Below, one piece after another: positions 49,101 through 58,159 of a stretch of DNA of 64,000 nucleotides. Origin of the DNA: Lutjanus erythropterus (taxonomy: Eukaryota > Chordata > Actinopteri > Lutjaniformes > Lutjanidae); assembly GCA_020091685.1 (NCBI GenBank), contig CM034613.1:22919461-22983460 (forward strand), in the 5' to 3' direction. A model generated the notes under the pieces. The model did not search any database. It was not told where the DNA came from and saw only the letters and a list, made by a program, of their open reading frames with translations. A program made the translations under genes and the position numbers. Position 1 is the stretch's first letter, and every line of letters starts with the position of its first letter.

Positions 49101-52100
49101 TTAACGCCCCAACAATACCATATATGGCTGCGCTTCCTGCTCTACATGTCAGGAAGTGTTCATTCATGAAAATGCCATCAGGGAGAAAAAAGAGGAACTT
49201 TCAGAGTCTGGAGTTTGACGTCCTGCTTTCAGAGATCCGTAAAGGAAAATCTCTCATTTTAACAGCGTCAACAGTGGAATTAAAAGACCCGCTGAAGCAA
49301 AGAAACGGGAAAAGCGAGTGCTGTTAACGCCGTGTTGCCGGAGGGTCGGCCTGTCACTGAAATAAAGAGGAAATGTCTCGATATGAAAATGACTTCAGAG
49401 GGGAAAAAAAGACTTGCTACAGTCACAGTAAGGGTGCAGGAGGAGGGACAGAGGACAGAATAAGTGAGGACTGCTTCTTTTTAACTGGCTAATATTCTAC
49501 TTAGAGTAACTTTGCGTGGGAAAATGTAAACACAGGCTCATTTCATCTGATTTTAAGGAGACTCCGACCCAGTGGCAGACATTAAGAATAATTATGTAGA
49601 AACAGATAGATGCAGGTCAGAAACAGGCGTCAGTATTGAACTGAGACTTTTTCATAACTAGTTAAAAGTTCCTTGTAGTCGCTTTAAAATGCTCAAGAGT
49701 CCTCTGTTCAAAGGACATTTAGGTGACTTCAATTAAATGAGGCAAATAATTAGGTAAACAGCTGCGTTAGTGGGTGGAAGGGTTGCACTGCTATATCAAA
49801 GGACAACTGTCAGTAATTAACAAGAAAAATCTGTCACCTCAGGGAGGAAAAGCCATGGTCTTGACTAACTTTTTTCAGTTTTCAAGTTGTCATAAACAAA
49901 TTCAGCCACTGTCGGCCATGTTTGACGCAGTTGTTTAATAAGGAGAACTTATAAGTTATGCAACCTGGCAGCTGCCTATATCATGATTTATTCAGCAAAT
50001 GCATTTCCACCGGCCATTTAGTGCTTAAAACATAATGCAAAAAACAAATGTGGTAAATCCCAGCGCCCCAATTCAGCATTATTTTCTTTTCCATTCCTTC
50101 CTTCTCTCCACCCTGCTGTTTGCTTTAGTAAATCTTCTCACTGCAGGGGGATTTGCATTCAGATTTAAAAACATCCATATCATTTAGTAACTCGTTCCTT
50201 ACGCTACAGTGTTGTAAGAATATGGTTTTCTGGACATTTGAATCCTACATATTGCAGTTTCTCTCGTCTTCTCTCCTGACTCGTCACTCTTTCCTCCATT
50301 CCTCCTCACACCCTTTAGTCTTTATCTTAATTATTTTATCATAATTACCTATTTTATATTCATTGCTCATTAAAATCTAAGTTCCATTGTTGCTTTATGT
50401 CAGGCACTTTACTGAAGTGAACTTTTCTGTGTTTTTTAGCAATGCTAGCTGTGGCTAAGGATGGCAGTCTGTGCTACACATGTTAGCATGCTAACACACT
50501 GAACTAAGACAGTGAATGTGGTAAACACCATATCTGCTTACAGACAGCACTAAACATGGATTTACTAACCTGAAATTAGATTTGAATTGTGCAAAAGAGT
50601 CTCATTTTGCTCAACTCTGATTAGAATTAATCTTATAAACAATATTAGGATCAGATTTCCATGATATGTGTGAGAAGAACTTAAAAACTAGAATTCCACA
50701 ACATTTTCATTGTTTGAGAAAGTTTCCAACTTTACTTTCTCCCTCCTTCTCCACCATTACATTCACTACATCACAGTACTCAGGCTCTTATCTATGCACT
50801 TATTAGCAACTTCTATTTTTAATTTGAGCTTTTTTTTTTAATCTTGTGGCCACACACTAAAGCTTTCGCCCACTTTCATCCGTCTGTCCTATCAGCATCT
50901 TCACATCCTCTGGGTCTAGTGACTCCATGACATAAGCTATATCCTCTGCTCGCTTTACCTTCTTTCCTCAATCCATTCCCTCCTCTTTATATCCCCTGGG
51001 ACCTCCGCTGCTCTGTGATGGTGTCCACACATTTTCCACCACACTCCTCTTTATCTTTCTCATCCCTCCCTCTCTTTCTCGCCATCTGTGCAGCCTATTG
51101 CTACTTAGCACCCTTTGCTAACGCTCTATCCCTCCTTTCCTTCCCTCCCTTTGCCTATCCATCCCTCTCTTCCTTTCTCCTCTCCTCTCTCGCAACCTTT
51201 GTTTATAGTCTCTGGTGACTCCGCAGAGCTCCTCGGCTGGATGTCACACTGCCTGCCTCCTGTCTTTGCCTCCTGCTTGTAAAGGGTTCTTCCTGAAGGG
51301 CCGAGGTTCTACCCAGAAACATTTGCTTCTGAAGAACCCTATTTTGGATAGAGTTTTTCAAAGCATTTTAAAAACAAGATCCTCAACCATGATATAAATT
51401 ATTTGAATTTGTAACAACAGTAATGTAACATAGATTATTAAAATGATGGATTACAACAATATACAATCTGTGGGATTTAATACTTTTTAACTTCATCTGA
51501 AGAACATAATATAGTTCTCAATAGAACCCTCAAACAGGACCTTGGTGCAATCTATAGGCCTTTTCCACCAACATGGAACCGGCCCTGTTGCGGTTCACTG
51601 CATTTCTGAGCATTTCCACCAAAAATAAATGGGTTCAGAATCCAAAAAGTTGGTTTCCCTGCTGGAACCAAAAGTTCCAGAACCAAAATGGGCGCGTCAT
51701 ACTCTACAGGTTGTTGTACGTTTTGTAACACCCTCTGTTGATGACATCTTTGATTACAATGGTTCCACTCAAAATAGGTGGAAACAAAGGCTGGTTCAGG
51801 CAAGAATTCTCATCGAAACCGATCCAAGAACCAGACCTTATTTGATGGGAAAAGGCCTCGAGAGAACAAGCCCACATTTCCACCAGTTCTGAGTGGAACC
51901 ATTGTAGTCAAGGATGTCATCAACAGAGGGCGCTGCACAATGCACAAGAACCTGTAGAATATGACACACCCACTGTGGTTCTCAATGAAAACCTGCTATT
52001 TCTTGTCCCAGATTGACAAATTTCAGGTCAAACATATTTGAAACAATAAGCCTAATGCTCTATCGGCCATCTTTGGCGCCCCAGCTGATACTGGCCTTCC

Positions 52101-52802
52101 CTGTTGCCGCTCAGTGAGCCCTGGCTTTCACAACTTTGTTGGATTAAGGAAGTTCTGTAAAGTATTAAACTGGAGAAACATAGGCTCGATAAAAAAAAAT
52201 CCAGAACACCTGGCACCCTTTTTTTGGAGTATGTCAACCTCTTACACATCTCACCTGACTCAGAAGAGGATTGAATAACCACCCAATCTGTTTTGCTTCT
52301 TTTTTTCTTATGTTAATGTTCCCAAAATAATTTCTCAGAATATCCTGTCCCTTCTTAGTTTATTTCTACTGGAAATGCTCATTACCTTATAGGGGGTTAT
52401 GGGTAGAACATTTCACAGAGGGTTCTGGGTATAACTGTTTATGTTTCTAGGAAGAGGCCTCTAAAGAAAAGGGGACAAGCCAAGAAACCTTATATGGATT
52501 TAGTTAGCACCTTAGTGTACTTAGCATTTACTCATCTTTTGTTTCTATCCATCCATCCGTCCATCATTTCCACCCCTACCCTCCCGTCTCCTCCTCCCTT
52601 CCTACCATCTTTATAGCCTCTGGGTACAGAGGCTCTATGAGGACTCCTCTGCTTGTGGCCACGCTCTCCACCAGCTCGTTGAGCGCCGCACGCTTGATCT
52701 CCTTCCCCTTCAGGTCAGCCACGCAGTCCAGGAAATCAAACAGCACGCAGCACTGCTGCAGCTTCTTACAGAACAGGTCATGTAACTCTGCCACCGGGGC
52801 GT
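27006..52802 (-). CDS. ppp2r5b: PP2A B56 regulatory subunit, beta-type (5' end outside window)
   Basis: Twelve coding exons on the minus strand join at GT-AG sites in consistent phase to give 461 residues ending at TAG 27008-27006. The product is a B56 (PR61) subunit that binds the PP2A scaffold and catalytic subunits and recruits substrates carrying LxxIxE motifs. Nearly the whole HEAT-like core is present, including [52 protein letters not shown] and [20 protein letters not shown]. Paralogue-specific stretches ([47 protein letters not shown]) favour PPP2R5B over 5A and 5E as I recall those sequences. The C-terminal tail is a charged helix and then a Ser/Pro-rich segment longer than in human. 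The first visible exon begins mid-codon, so an N-terminal exon of roughly 60-70 codons is missing; I found none up to 64000. Introns range from 226 bases to 5.8 kb and carry many transposon remnants. Confidence 0.93.
28895..28996 (-). other. ppp2r5b: ppp2r5b visible exon 11
   Basis: Completes the Gln codon and codes [20 protein letters not shown] to KVEKQ, ending in a split Lys codon. The donor is AA|GTGAGT. A UG-rich tract begins about 20 bases past the donor on the transcript. Confidence 0.94.
29434..29561 (-). other. ppp2r5b: ppp2r5b visible exon 10
   Basis: Codes [20 protein letters not shown] to KEHWN plus two bases of a Gln codon. A short (UG)5 tract sits just before TTTCAG. The donor CA|GTTAGT is weaker than its neighbours but gives the expected Gln-Thr junction with the next exon. 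Confidence 0.94.
29816..30235. mobile_element. nested elements: family A inside an AAGTAC element
   Basis: AAGTAC-type sequence ('agtaactaggtacatttact') stops at TTAA 29854-29857, family A sequence follows from 29858 to about 30135, and AAGTAC-type sequence ('cttctgtacttttacttaag') resumes. The block fills over half of the 697-base intron between ppp2r5b visible exons 9 and 10. Confidence 0.7.
30259..30378 (-). other. ppp2r5b: ppp2r5b visible exon 9
   Basis: Codes 40 residues from [18 protein letters not shown] to SSPHFQ, in phase 0. The acceptor is preceded by (UG)9 ending three bases before TCAG. A nested pair of transposon remnants ends about 24 bases past the donor CAG|GTAAAC. Confidence 0.95.
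30605..30655 (-). other. ppp2r5b: ppp2r5b visible exon 8
   Basis: Codes 17 residues, [17 protein letters not shown], in phase 0. The acceptor is TCTGCAG and the donor GAG|GTGAGG. It is the shortest exon in the gene. Confidence 0.94.
30992..31045 (-). other. ppp2r5b: ppp2r5b visible exon 7
   Basis: Codes 18 residues, [18 protein letters not shown], in phase 0, with donor TAC|GTAAGT. On the transcript a (UG)n tract about 57 bases long lies 47 bases before the acceptor. Confidence 0.94.
31092..31148. repeat. (CA)n microsatellite beside ppp2r5b visible exon 7
   Basis: It reads (UG)n on the ppp2r5b transcript and ends 47 bases before the acceptor. Confidence 0.97.
31585..32630. mobile_element. 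AAGTAC element carrying an internal minisatellite
   Basis: The left end ('agtaacaaagtacaaatact') and right end ('cttttacttgagtaaagaag' and following) are in opposite orientation. The interior is the degenerate tandem array at 31860-32440. Confidence 0.55.
31860..32440. repeat. degenerate A-rich tandem array
   Basis: Repetition of 'cataaaagacataacaaga', 'gaaaacaacataaaa' and 'gatgtaacaa' words with an irregular 25-45 base period over nearly 600 bases. There is no spacer/repeat regularity, so it is not CRISPR-like. Confidence 0.85.
33964..34242. repeat. long inverted repeat (hairpin) in a ppp2r5b intron
   Basis: Arms of about 90 and 104 bases (33964-34053 and 34139-34242) surround an 85-base AT-rich loop. 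The innermost 36 bases of each arm (34018-34053 and 34139-34174) are complementary with one mismatch; outer parts match with gaps. Confidence 0.92.
34400..34690. mobile_element. teleost 'CCCGACCCGAACCC' repeat
   Basis: It contains 'ccgacccgaacccgaccc' near the left and 'gcccgacccgaacccacc' near the right, landmarks of a common fish repeat. Confidence 0.5.
35217..35460. repeat. (CA)n microsatellites
   Basis: CA runs at 35217-35253 and 35436-35459, with shorter CA clusters between. Confidence 0.95.
36727..36835 (-). other. ppp2r5b: ppp2r5b visible exon 6
   Basis: Completes the split Ser codon and codes [18 protein letters not shown] to SLSIFHAQ. The donor is CAG|GTCAGT. It lies between the two largest introns (5.8 and 5.7 kb), both full of repeat remnants. 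Confidence 0.95.
37720..38030. repeat. dispersed repeat, copy with partner at 55440-55720
   Basis: Both copies end with 'gactggacaaacg.gtg' (38004 and 55694), preceded by a related 'ttgacgtctgtg..' / 'ttcacatctgtg..' stretch. Similarity is moderate. Confidence 0.4.
38160..38570. repeat. pyrimidine-rich tract
   Basis: About 400 bases made mostly of C and T on the plus strand (purine-rich on the ppp2r5b transcript), with CTCTCC/CATCC words and one break near 38350-38395. Confidence 0.75.
39256..39385. repeat. local duplication, copy 1 (partner 41015-41125)
   Basis: Shared order: 'ttctatg', 'aaaggcacttctgtctta', 'gtggaataatgaa', 'gggcacaa', 'ccTctgagagaaa'. The two copies bracket about 1.6 kb of repeat-like DNA. 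Confidence 0.65.
39690..40400. mobile_element. repeat-like block with 'gtcgctaa' words
   Basis: Contains 'agtcactaaatttgttgcta' and 'gtcgctgtaataaagtcgct', familiar from a teleost transposon end. The 105-codon minus ORF inside has no domain I recognise and is not treated as a gene. Confidence 0.4.
41380..41592. mobile_element. teleost 'tgctaagctaagcta' repeat
   Basis: 'gtctttatgctaagctaagc' is a strong landmark of a common fish repeat. A second copy is at 47610-47800 and an inverted fragment at 46660-46700. Confidence 0.65.
41594..41884. mobile_element. inverted-repeat element with 'ttGCAACtAacgatta' ends
   Basis: The left end 'aactgcaacaattaatcga' and right end 'aataatcgttagttgcag' are inverted, and the interior holds 'gaatattttctggtt' and 'cagtaaactgaatattt'. 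I recognise this as a complete copy of a common percomorph element, about 291 bases. Confidence 0.75.
42479..42706. repeat. (TG)n and (CA)n tracts framing ppp2r5b visible exon 5
   Basis: TG runs at 42479-42500 and 42582-42600 and a CA run at 42681-42706 lie either side of the exon at 42611-42670. Confidence 0.96.
42611..42670 (-). other. ppp2r5b: ppp2r5b visible exon 5, 60-base exon between complementary repeats
   Basis: Codes [19 protein letters not shown] with split codons at both ends, so skipping it would remove 20 residues without shifting the frame. On the transcript a (UG)n tract ends about 10 bases before the acceptor and a (CA)n tract starts about 10 bases after the donor. The residues are part of the conserved core, so skipping would probably be damaging. 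Confidence 0.95.
43549..43794. mobile_element. 'GGCCTTTTCCACCAACATGG' inverted-repeat element, copy 1
   Basis: The left end matches the copy at 51557 almost exactly; the right end 'ggtggaaaacagcc' is a mutated inverse of the left. Interior landmarks 'ggttccctgctgga' and 'ggtggaaac.ctggctggtt' are shared. Confidence 0.8.
44777..45531. mobile_element. TTAA-flanked element, family B
   Basis: TTAA (44773-44776) then 'agggatagg', and 'aactatccct' then TTAA (45532-45535). 'ggagaagcag' near the left pairs with 'ctgctgcttctcc' near the right. It shares only the terminal bases with family A. Confidence 0.6.
45940..46070 (-). other. ppp2r5b: ppp2r5b visible exon 4
   Basis: Codes [18 protein letters not shown] to NNIFLR, with the last Arg codon split. 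A (UG)n-rich tract replaces the usual pyrimidine tract just before the acceptor GTGTAG. The donor is AG|GTACAG. Confidence 0.95.
46479..46571 (-). other. ppp2r5b: ppp2r5b visible exon 3
   Basis: Codes 31 residues from [18 protein letters not shown] to DQKFVLQ. The acceptor is CGTTAG and the donor CAG|GTAATT. The [11 protein letters not shown] stretch is typical of the family. Confidence 0.95.
48524..48625 (-). other. ppp2r5b: ppp2r5b visible exon 2
   Basis: Codes 34 residues, [17 protein letters not shown] to SWPHLQ, in phase 0 at both ends. The donor is CAG|GTATGT. The DPEEDEP acidic loop is invariant in B56 proteins. Confidence 0.95.
48980..49162. mobile_element. left flank of the PIF/Harbinger-like element
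   Basis: 'gggcctcatgcaagaac' and 'taaattagcatatttaacgc' are features I associate with fish elements that encode the Myb/SANT-like protein found just downstream. Confidence 0.4.
49163..49460 (+). pseudogene. broken Myb/SANT-like DNA-binding protein gene of a PIF/Harbinger-type element
   Basis: The plus strand codes [20 protein letters not shown] and then IRKGKSLIL, the start of the Myb/SANT-like domain found in fish PIF/Harbinger second ORFs. It then loses frame near 49270-49310. The C-terminal half resumes in another frame as [20 protein letters not shown], matching the usual NAV.GEGR.V.EIKRKW ending of that domain, and stops at TAA near 49460. At least one and probably two frameshifts separate the halves, so it is not functional as it stands. 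The flank at 48985-49090 has the 'gggcctcatgcaagaac' end motif seen around such elements, and a related end is at 62700-62785. The family assignment rests on remembered consensus. Confidence 0.55.
50440..50560. mobile_element. 'gttagcatgctaacac' repeat fragment
   Basis: 'catgttagcatgctaacaca' and 'gtgaatgtggtaaacacca' are landmarks of a widespread teleost repeat; 53800-54150 carries another part of the same family in the other orientation. Confidence 0.6.
51557..51857. mobile_element. 'GGCCTTTTCC' inverted-repeat element, copy 2, intact ends
   Basis: A 10-base perfect terminal inverted repeat (GGCCTTTTCC and GGAAAAGGCC) bounds 301 bases with no ORF. A clear target-site duplication was not found. 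Confidence 0.8.
51864..51975. repeat. inverted fragment of the adjacent element
   Basis: Its reverse complement matches 51692-51795: 'tcata.tctacaggtt.ttg', 'caccctctgttgatgacatc', 'acaatggttccactca'. The two arms can form a hairpin of about 100 bases. Confidence 0.9.
52606..52802 (-). other. ppp2r5b: ppp2r5b visible exon 1
   Basis: The acceptor ATCCAG precedes the last two bases of a split Asp codon; the exon then runs from [10 protein letters not shown] to YPEAIKM, with donor ATG|GTAGGA. It covers the start of the B56 fold, with the family core [14 protein letters not shown]. The split first codon matches the boundary expected after the variable N-terminal exon. Confidence 0.93.
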
Positions 52803-53759
52803 CTGGATGATTGAGAGGCAGGAAGACAGAAAAAGAGAGAGAAGAGAAATGTTAGACATCGAGGTTAAAGGACAGGGGAAAAAAAAGGCCAAATCCGATG
52901 GGTTTCCTGAAAGGCGCTTTGTGTTTGGTAGTGAATGGTTTGACAAAGTGAGAGTGTTGGAGTATACAGAGATGTTTTCTACATGCTAGATCTTCCCTCA
53001 AAGGTAATGAGGGAAAGAGCAGTCTATTACTCTACAAACACATTTGTACACACACACACAGGTGCTTCCATCCATCCACACACACACACACGTCCACACA
53101 CACACCTTCCTCCAGAGGGCTGTGTTGTATCTCAGTCCTATTACCTGTCAGATTCGCTCTCAGGACCTGTTCGTCACAATGAAACAACCTGCTGCCGGCC
53201 GTCAGATTAAAACGCCGCGCATCCAAAAACACCACTTTTCACAGATGTGGAGAGAGAGTGGCTGATACCCACGGATTACTGAGGACGTACAGTCGGTCTT
53301 AAATTGATTACACAGACCCGAGGGGAGGTGTGAAACTTAGCGGCTCAGCCTGGAGAGCATTATGCAAAAAGTAAAGGAAAAAAAGCAGCAAACACCAAAG
53401 TGTAGAGTTACAGGCTTTGACAGCAGCCAAATGGGAATTCTTGGTTCTTTTTCTGAGTAACCTGATGATTGATGACTCAATAGCTAAATATAGCAGTGAA
53501 ATATCCCCATGTTAGATTCCTATATGTATGTGTATGAGATGTATGCAAGGTTTGGTATAATGTGCTGTCTATATTAAGATAAATGATAGAATACATTTAT
53601 TGCAAAGGTTTTTTGCATGATTTCCAGCAGGATGTCCAGAATATATTATGTAATGATATATGATTTTCTGTAATTGCTGTGGAAATTAAGAAAGGTTGAG
53701 CCTGAAAGACATCACACACCTTCTTTAATTATGTGTTTAAAGCTGTAAACCCGGTGCTA

Positions 53760-54155
53760 TCCCTTTAAGGGTTATTAACAAGATTATTAACAAGACTATT
53801 AGTAAATCACCATGCTAGTGGTGAGTCTGTACATTGGCACAGCAGTGCTTTGAGCTAAATGCTAATGTCAGAATGCTATCATGATCACAATGACAGTGCT
53901 GATGTTAAGCAGGTGATGCTAACAGTTGTACAGACATTTCACCTAAAACCAAAAATGTCAACCTCATCGAGGTGCTAAAAGAAAGGTCAAGGGATCACCA
54001 AAATCAGTACGATTCATCTGTTAAGGATAATAAATGTCTGGATAAAAGTTTTCAGTAATTCATCCAATAGTTGTTGAGATATATCAACCTCAAACAAAGT
54101 GGTAGGCCGACCGCCGTCCCTGGAGCCAAGCAGCTAGTGTAGCTAAAAAGAGAAA
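53760..54155. mobile_element. teleost dispersed repeat ('aatgtcaacctcat')
   Basis: The order 'gctttgagctaaatgctaat', 'atcacaatgacagtgctgat', 'aaatgtcaacctcat', 'gtcaagggatcaccaaaat', 'catccaatagttgttgagat' follows a repeat I know from many fish genomes. Confidence 0.7.
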
Positions 54156-54159
54156 GCCT

Positions 54160-55430
54160 ATTATCTATGATTCCTAATACTATACTAGTAAGCTTGGTGC
54201 TTATTTAGCCGTCACTGTTGCTTGAGTAAATAAGTAAAAGAGTGGGTGACCAAAAATAGTGACTACTAGGCTCAGGGCTCCATGCCACGCTGAGAAAAAT
54301 AACTGCATGAGACGCCGACGTCTGTTCCACCCTAAAGACTAAAGAGAATAGTGGTCTCAGCCCGGCCCCTTAGGTGTGTTTACAGTTGAACAAATAATCT
54401 CCCTCTGTCAGAAGAAAACAATACAGCGTTACTAATGGCTGGGAAGCAGTCTAGACTAACTGTGCAGTTGGAAAGAGGATGATCCAAGTCTCACAATCAC
54501 ACACACACACATTCAAACAGCAGGAGCAGATTAGATTTAACCCTTCTTAACCCCCAGGTGGGAAACACAGGAGGGTTAAGGGGGGCCGACTAGAGCTCTT
54601 CCAGTCCCAGACCCCCTCACCTCTTGTGGGCACACCAGGACCATCTGCTCCCTTTGGCACAGAGTTGCACAACAATAGACGAGGACTGCCCTTTGCTTGA
54701 TGTGTCCAAGAAGACAAGACTCTTTTGAGACCTACAAAAGTGGCCTTTTATTCAGTCTTCTATGACCAACTATGCTTTCCATACACGGTTTATTTAAAAG
54801 TCTAATACACACCAAAACTACCAAGTTGCCATCGGATAAAATCCCAGGAAGGTATTATTATAAGATATTATAATATTAATATATGTATCTTATTCTAGTC
54901 CTGTGAACTGCAATATAATTAATTAAAGAAACACAAAAGCAGCATCATTGCTATTTTGCAATTATTCACCCCAACTGAAGGATTTTTTTTTTTAACTTTA
55001 CTGTAAAGAGTTCCTATTTTCAATGTAAAACAGAATTTTTTGATTTATAAAACAAACTTAGTGCACCTGGCATATTTCTCTCATGAAAGGAGCATCTCAT
55101 CACCGCCAGCTGTTGAAGGTAAATTCCACCATATGCTGCAATCTCTGCCAGTATTTCAGCCAGAAGTGTTTTGGGTAAAATATATAATTCAGTGTTCTTG
55201 CACTTTCACATGGAATTTTGTCTGAGATTCCAGATGTTGCAGCAAACTTATGTTCAGTGCATTTTATCCCATTACAGTGCAATGCACACTTTGCATCTTT
55301 ATTCTCTGATTATTCTTTAATATATTATTCTATTATTCTATATTATTAAGAATAATATAACATCTTCTATAACTTAATTTGTGGTCATGTCAAAACTTTA
55401 AATTTAGTTTAGATTTAGATTGCATTAAAA
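54160..55430. other. upstream or intronic DNA of ppp2r5b, no exon seen
   Basis: A short CA run near 54500; otherwise AT-rich and featureless. No sequence resembling the B56 N-terminal exon on the minus strand. Confidence 0.4.
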
Positions 55431-55899
55431 CTGTCTTTTATTCAGGTAAACGTTGCAGAACTTTTCCTTGTTATATATGCAGACGACTGTGAGTTGTTTG
55501 TGCATAAAGCCTCACAATACCAGAGCTGTTCCTCTTCTAATTTTTTTATCATTTCAACTTTCACGACAGGACTTGCATAAACTTTCCCTGCGACTTTCCT
55601 TTTTCCTATTTTACATCTAGTGTTGACGTCTGTGAGCCTGTCCATTGAGTCGTAGCAGTCGGTTTGTTCTTGAGCCGCAGCCATTTCTCAGTGACTGGAC
55701 AAACGTGTGACAGCCGAGTTCACACAATTTTCTGACTATTTGTGACGAAAAACAAGTGTGAAAAGTTTAAGAGGGTGAACTAGTTCTTCTGACTTTGTTT
55801 TGAGAACTAATGTGAGTCCAAATCTGCAAAGCGACCAGGAACCACTCCTGTATTTGAGGTTCTTGGCAGGTTTAAATAGCTGCAGCTTCAGTCTTTTCA

Positions 55900-56375
55900 T
55901 CCTCCTGACCCTTCATCGCTCTTCCATCCAGGACTGTCCTTTCCTTTTTCTCGACCATTCTTTTTTCCTTTCCTTTCCTAATCTGCCCTTTCCTATCCTT
56001 TCTATCTCTTCATCCCTCTCTCCTGATTCTCATACCCCTCTTTTCTCTTTCTCCTCTCCTTTCTTCCGTCCTGTTCTCCCTCAGTAGACAGACTGTGAAG
56101 GTGAAATCTAATCCATTTTTAATGGAGAGTAATTGTATGAAGATGTGCCGTGCTGGGACTGAGAAGAAAAAAAAAAGGAACAGAGCGAGGTGAAAAGACG
56201 ATGGGAAAGAGAAAGCATGTATGTGTGTTTGGGAGACAGAGGGAGTGAGACAGGAGGTGAGAAAAAGAGAGGGAAGATGAAGGGAATGAAGAGACTTGGT
56301 GGGTCATGTGAGAGCAAGTGTGGGAGAGAGTGAAGAAAAAGAAAATGAAAGAGCAAAAAAGGGAGATGACAGGCT
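55900..56375. repeat. pyrimidine tract followed by purine tract
   Basis: Plus strand is C/T-rich at about 55900-56085 and A/G-rich at about 56150-56375, with a 60-base mixed stretch between. Confidence 0.8.
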
Positions 56376-56519
56376 CAGACAGAGCCACAGTGCATATTTT
56401 AAGGCAAAGCTAAAACTGTTTGTTGTCTGTCAGTGTTTGCCGAACTGGTCACCAGAATCATCTTACTGTCTATTATCCTGTGGTGTAAAGGTAGATAATT
56501 CTTACATTCAGAAGAAAAT

Positions 56520-57312
56520 CTGGCAACACTTTATTAGAAGGGGTGTGCATAAGACTAAGTGTCATTCTGTTGATTATGTAATTTTTAATACAAAGTTAAC
56601 ACTTTGAGATGATTTGTTGTGACAACTTGACATTAATCGCGCCAATATTTAACAGGGAGCACAGTACTGAGGTGGTTTTCTGGCTGGGTTTTGTTCCAGG
56701 AACCGAGGAACTGAGTCAGCTAATTAGGTGGCTAGATCCATGGCTAACTGATTTAACTAACTAATGCTAGCCACAGATAACAGCAGACAGTGGCTAGCCT
56801 ACTTTAGCAATAAGTAAATTAGCTGACTACTATCTGCACATCAGCTAACTCAGTAAACTAAGTCACCTTGGTACTGGACGCTGTCATAAGTCCAAAAGCA
56901 TTTCTACAGTGTAATAAAACTTAATGACATCTTTTAGTCAAGTCCAAAATGTACTACAAGATCAAGGAATATATTCATGACACATTTATAAATGTCTTAT
57001 GATGGGCAATGTCAAAACCAACCACATATGACAGTATAATGTAAAATTAAAAAATAAACATAAATAGTTTGATAATGTCATGTTCTTATGACATAGACAC
57101 TGACAGGTAATGTTGTCTTATTATTACAGAAGACATTTTGTAAAATGCATTGCATTTTTTTGCATTAGAAATGACATAATTAACAGAATGACACTTCACA
57201 GACACTAACGACATTTATAACATTCATAAGGAACATCCCTCATTTTTATGACAGGTGCCATGGCATGGTTATGACAGTGTAATGACGGTCTTATGCACAC
57301 CCCTTCAAATCA
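56520..57312. mobile_element. element with 19-base perfect inverted ends ('gaaggggtgtgcataagac')
   Basis: The sequence at 56537-56555 is the exact reverse complement of 57288-57306, and 'gtcattctgtt' at the left pairs with 'aacagaatgac' at the right. The interior is rich in 'atgaca' words. It is a familiar teleost non-autonomous element of about 0.8 kb. Confidence 0.85.
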
Positions 57313-58150
57313 AGTGAAGAAACCAAAATGAGGATTAGAGTCAGGTGAATTTTAGTTTTCCTTGTGACTGTGCTATTATTAGGTCAACACAGGTGGCTCC
57401 AGACCCACTCATCCAAACAACTCTTAGCATGAGTGCAGTGATTATAATATTATCTAAGATCTTAATCACAGCGAGTGACTCATTTCATGACTGTTGAACT
57501 GTTAGAACTATTTTCATGGTTTAAATTGGTGTTTTGAACAAGTAACTTTGAGCTGTGACTATAAAATTCAAAATGCAATATTCTTGTAAATGCAGGTGGT
57601 TCAATTTCTACTTTCATCTTTATTAACTCAGATAGTCCCTTGAGATTAAAACACACATGGACAACGTGGCACGACATTACCAGAGTTGTATTACCACAAT
57701 TATAAAAGCATGACAAAGCAAACGGTCAGTAAGAGCAGGCAACAACAATCCAGCTTAAGAAAAGCAATTACAGTCTCCATTTAATGTTTTACAAACACTG
57801 CTAATACTGACTGCTTCAAGATTTGTTGTTCTTCTTCATATAGTGTTTAGAAAAAGGATCTTTTCCAGTGCAAATGCACAAAAAAATGATTTCTTTTTTC
57901 TGAAGAACTTACAGCTGTACTTTTCTCTTTATAAAGCTACGCAAATCAATAGCAATACATCTAATGACTGGGTGTAATGTGAAAGAGGAACTGACCCTTC
58001 TAAGTCCCACCCCTCTACTTGGATATGCTATGTGCTCAAATTATCTATGTAGAAAAGAAAAATAAATTTTGAGGGTGGTTTGGAGACCTGTAAAAGCTAT
58101 TATTAGAGCACAGAGTAAAATGGGTGGGGGGGACTTGGGAAGGGACACTG
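57313..58150. other. no gene seen
   Basis: AT-rich single-copy-looking DNA. ORFs here are short and have no recognisable domain. Confidence 0.4.
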
Positions 58151-58159
58151 ATGATCAGA

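Noticed and set aside
55442-55684. 80-codon minus ORF beginning MAAAQEQ
   Set aside because: Although its start looks gene-like, the region is related to the repeat at 37720-38030 and has no exon partner.
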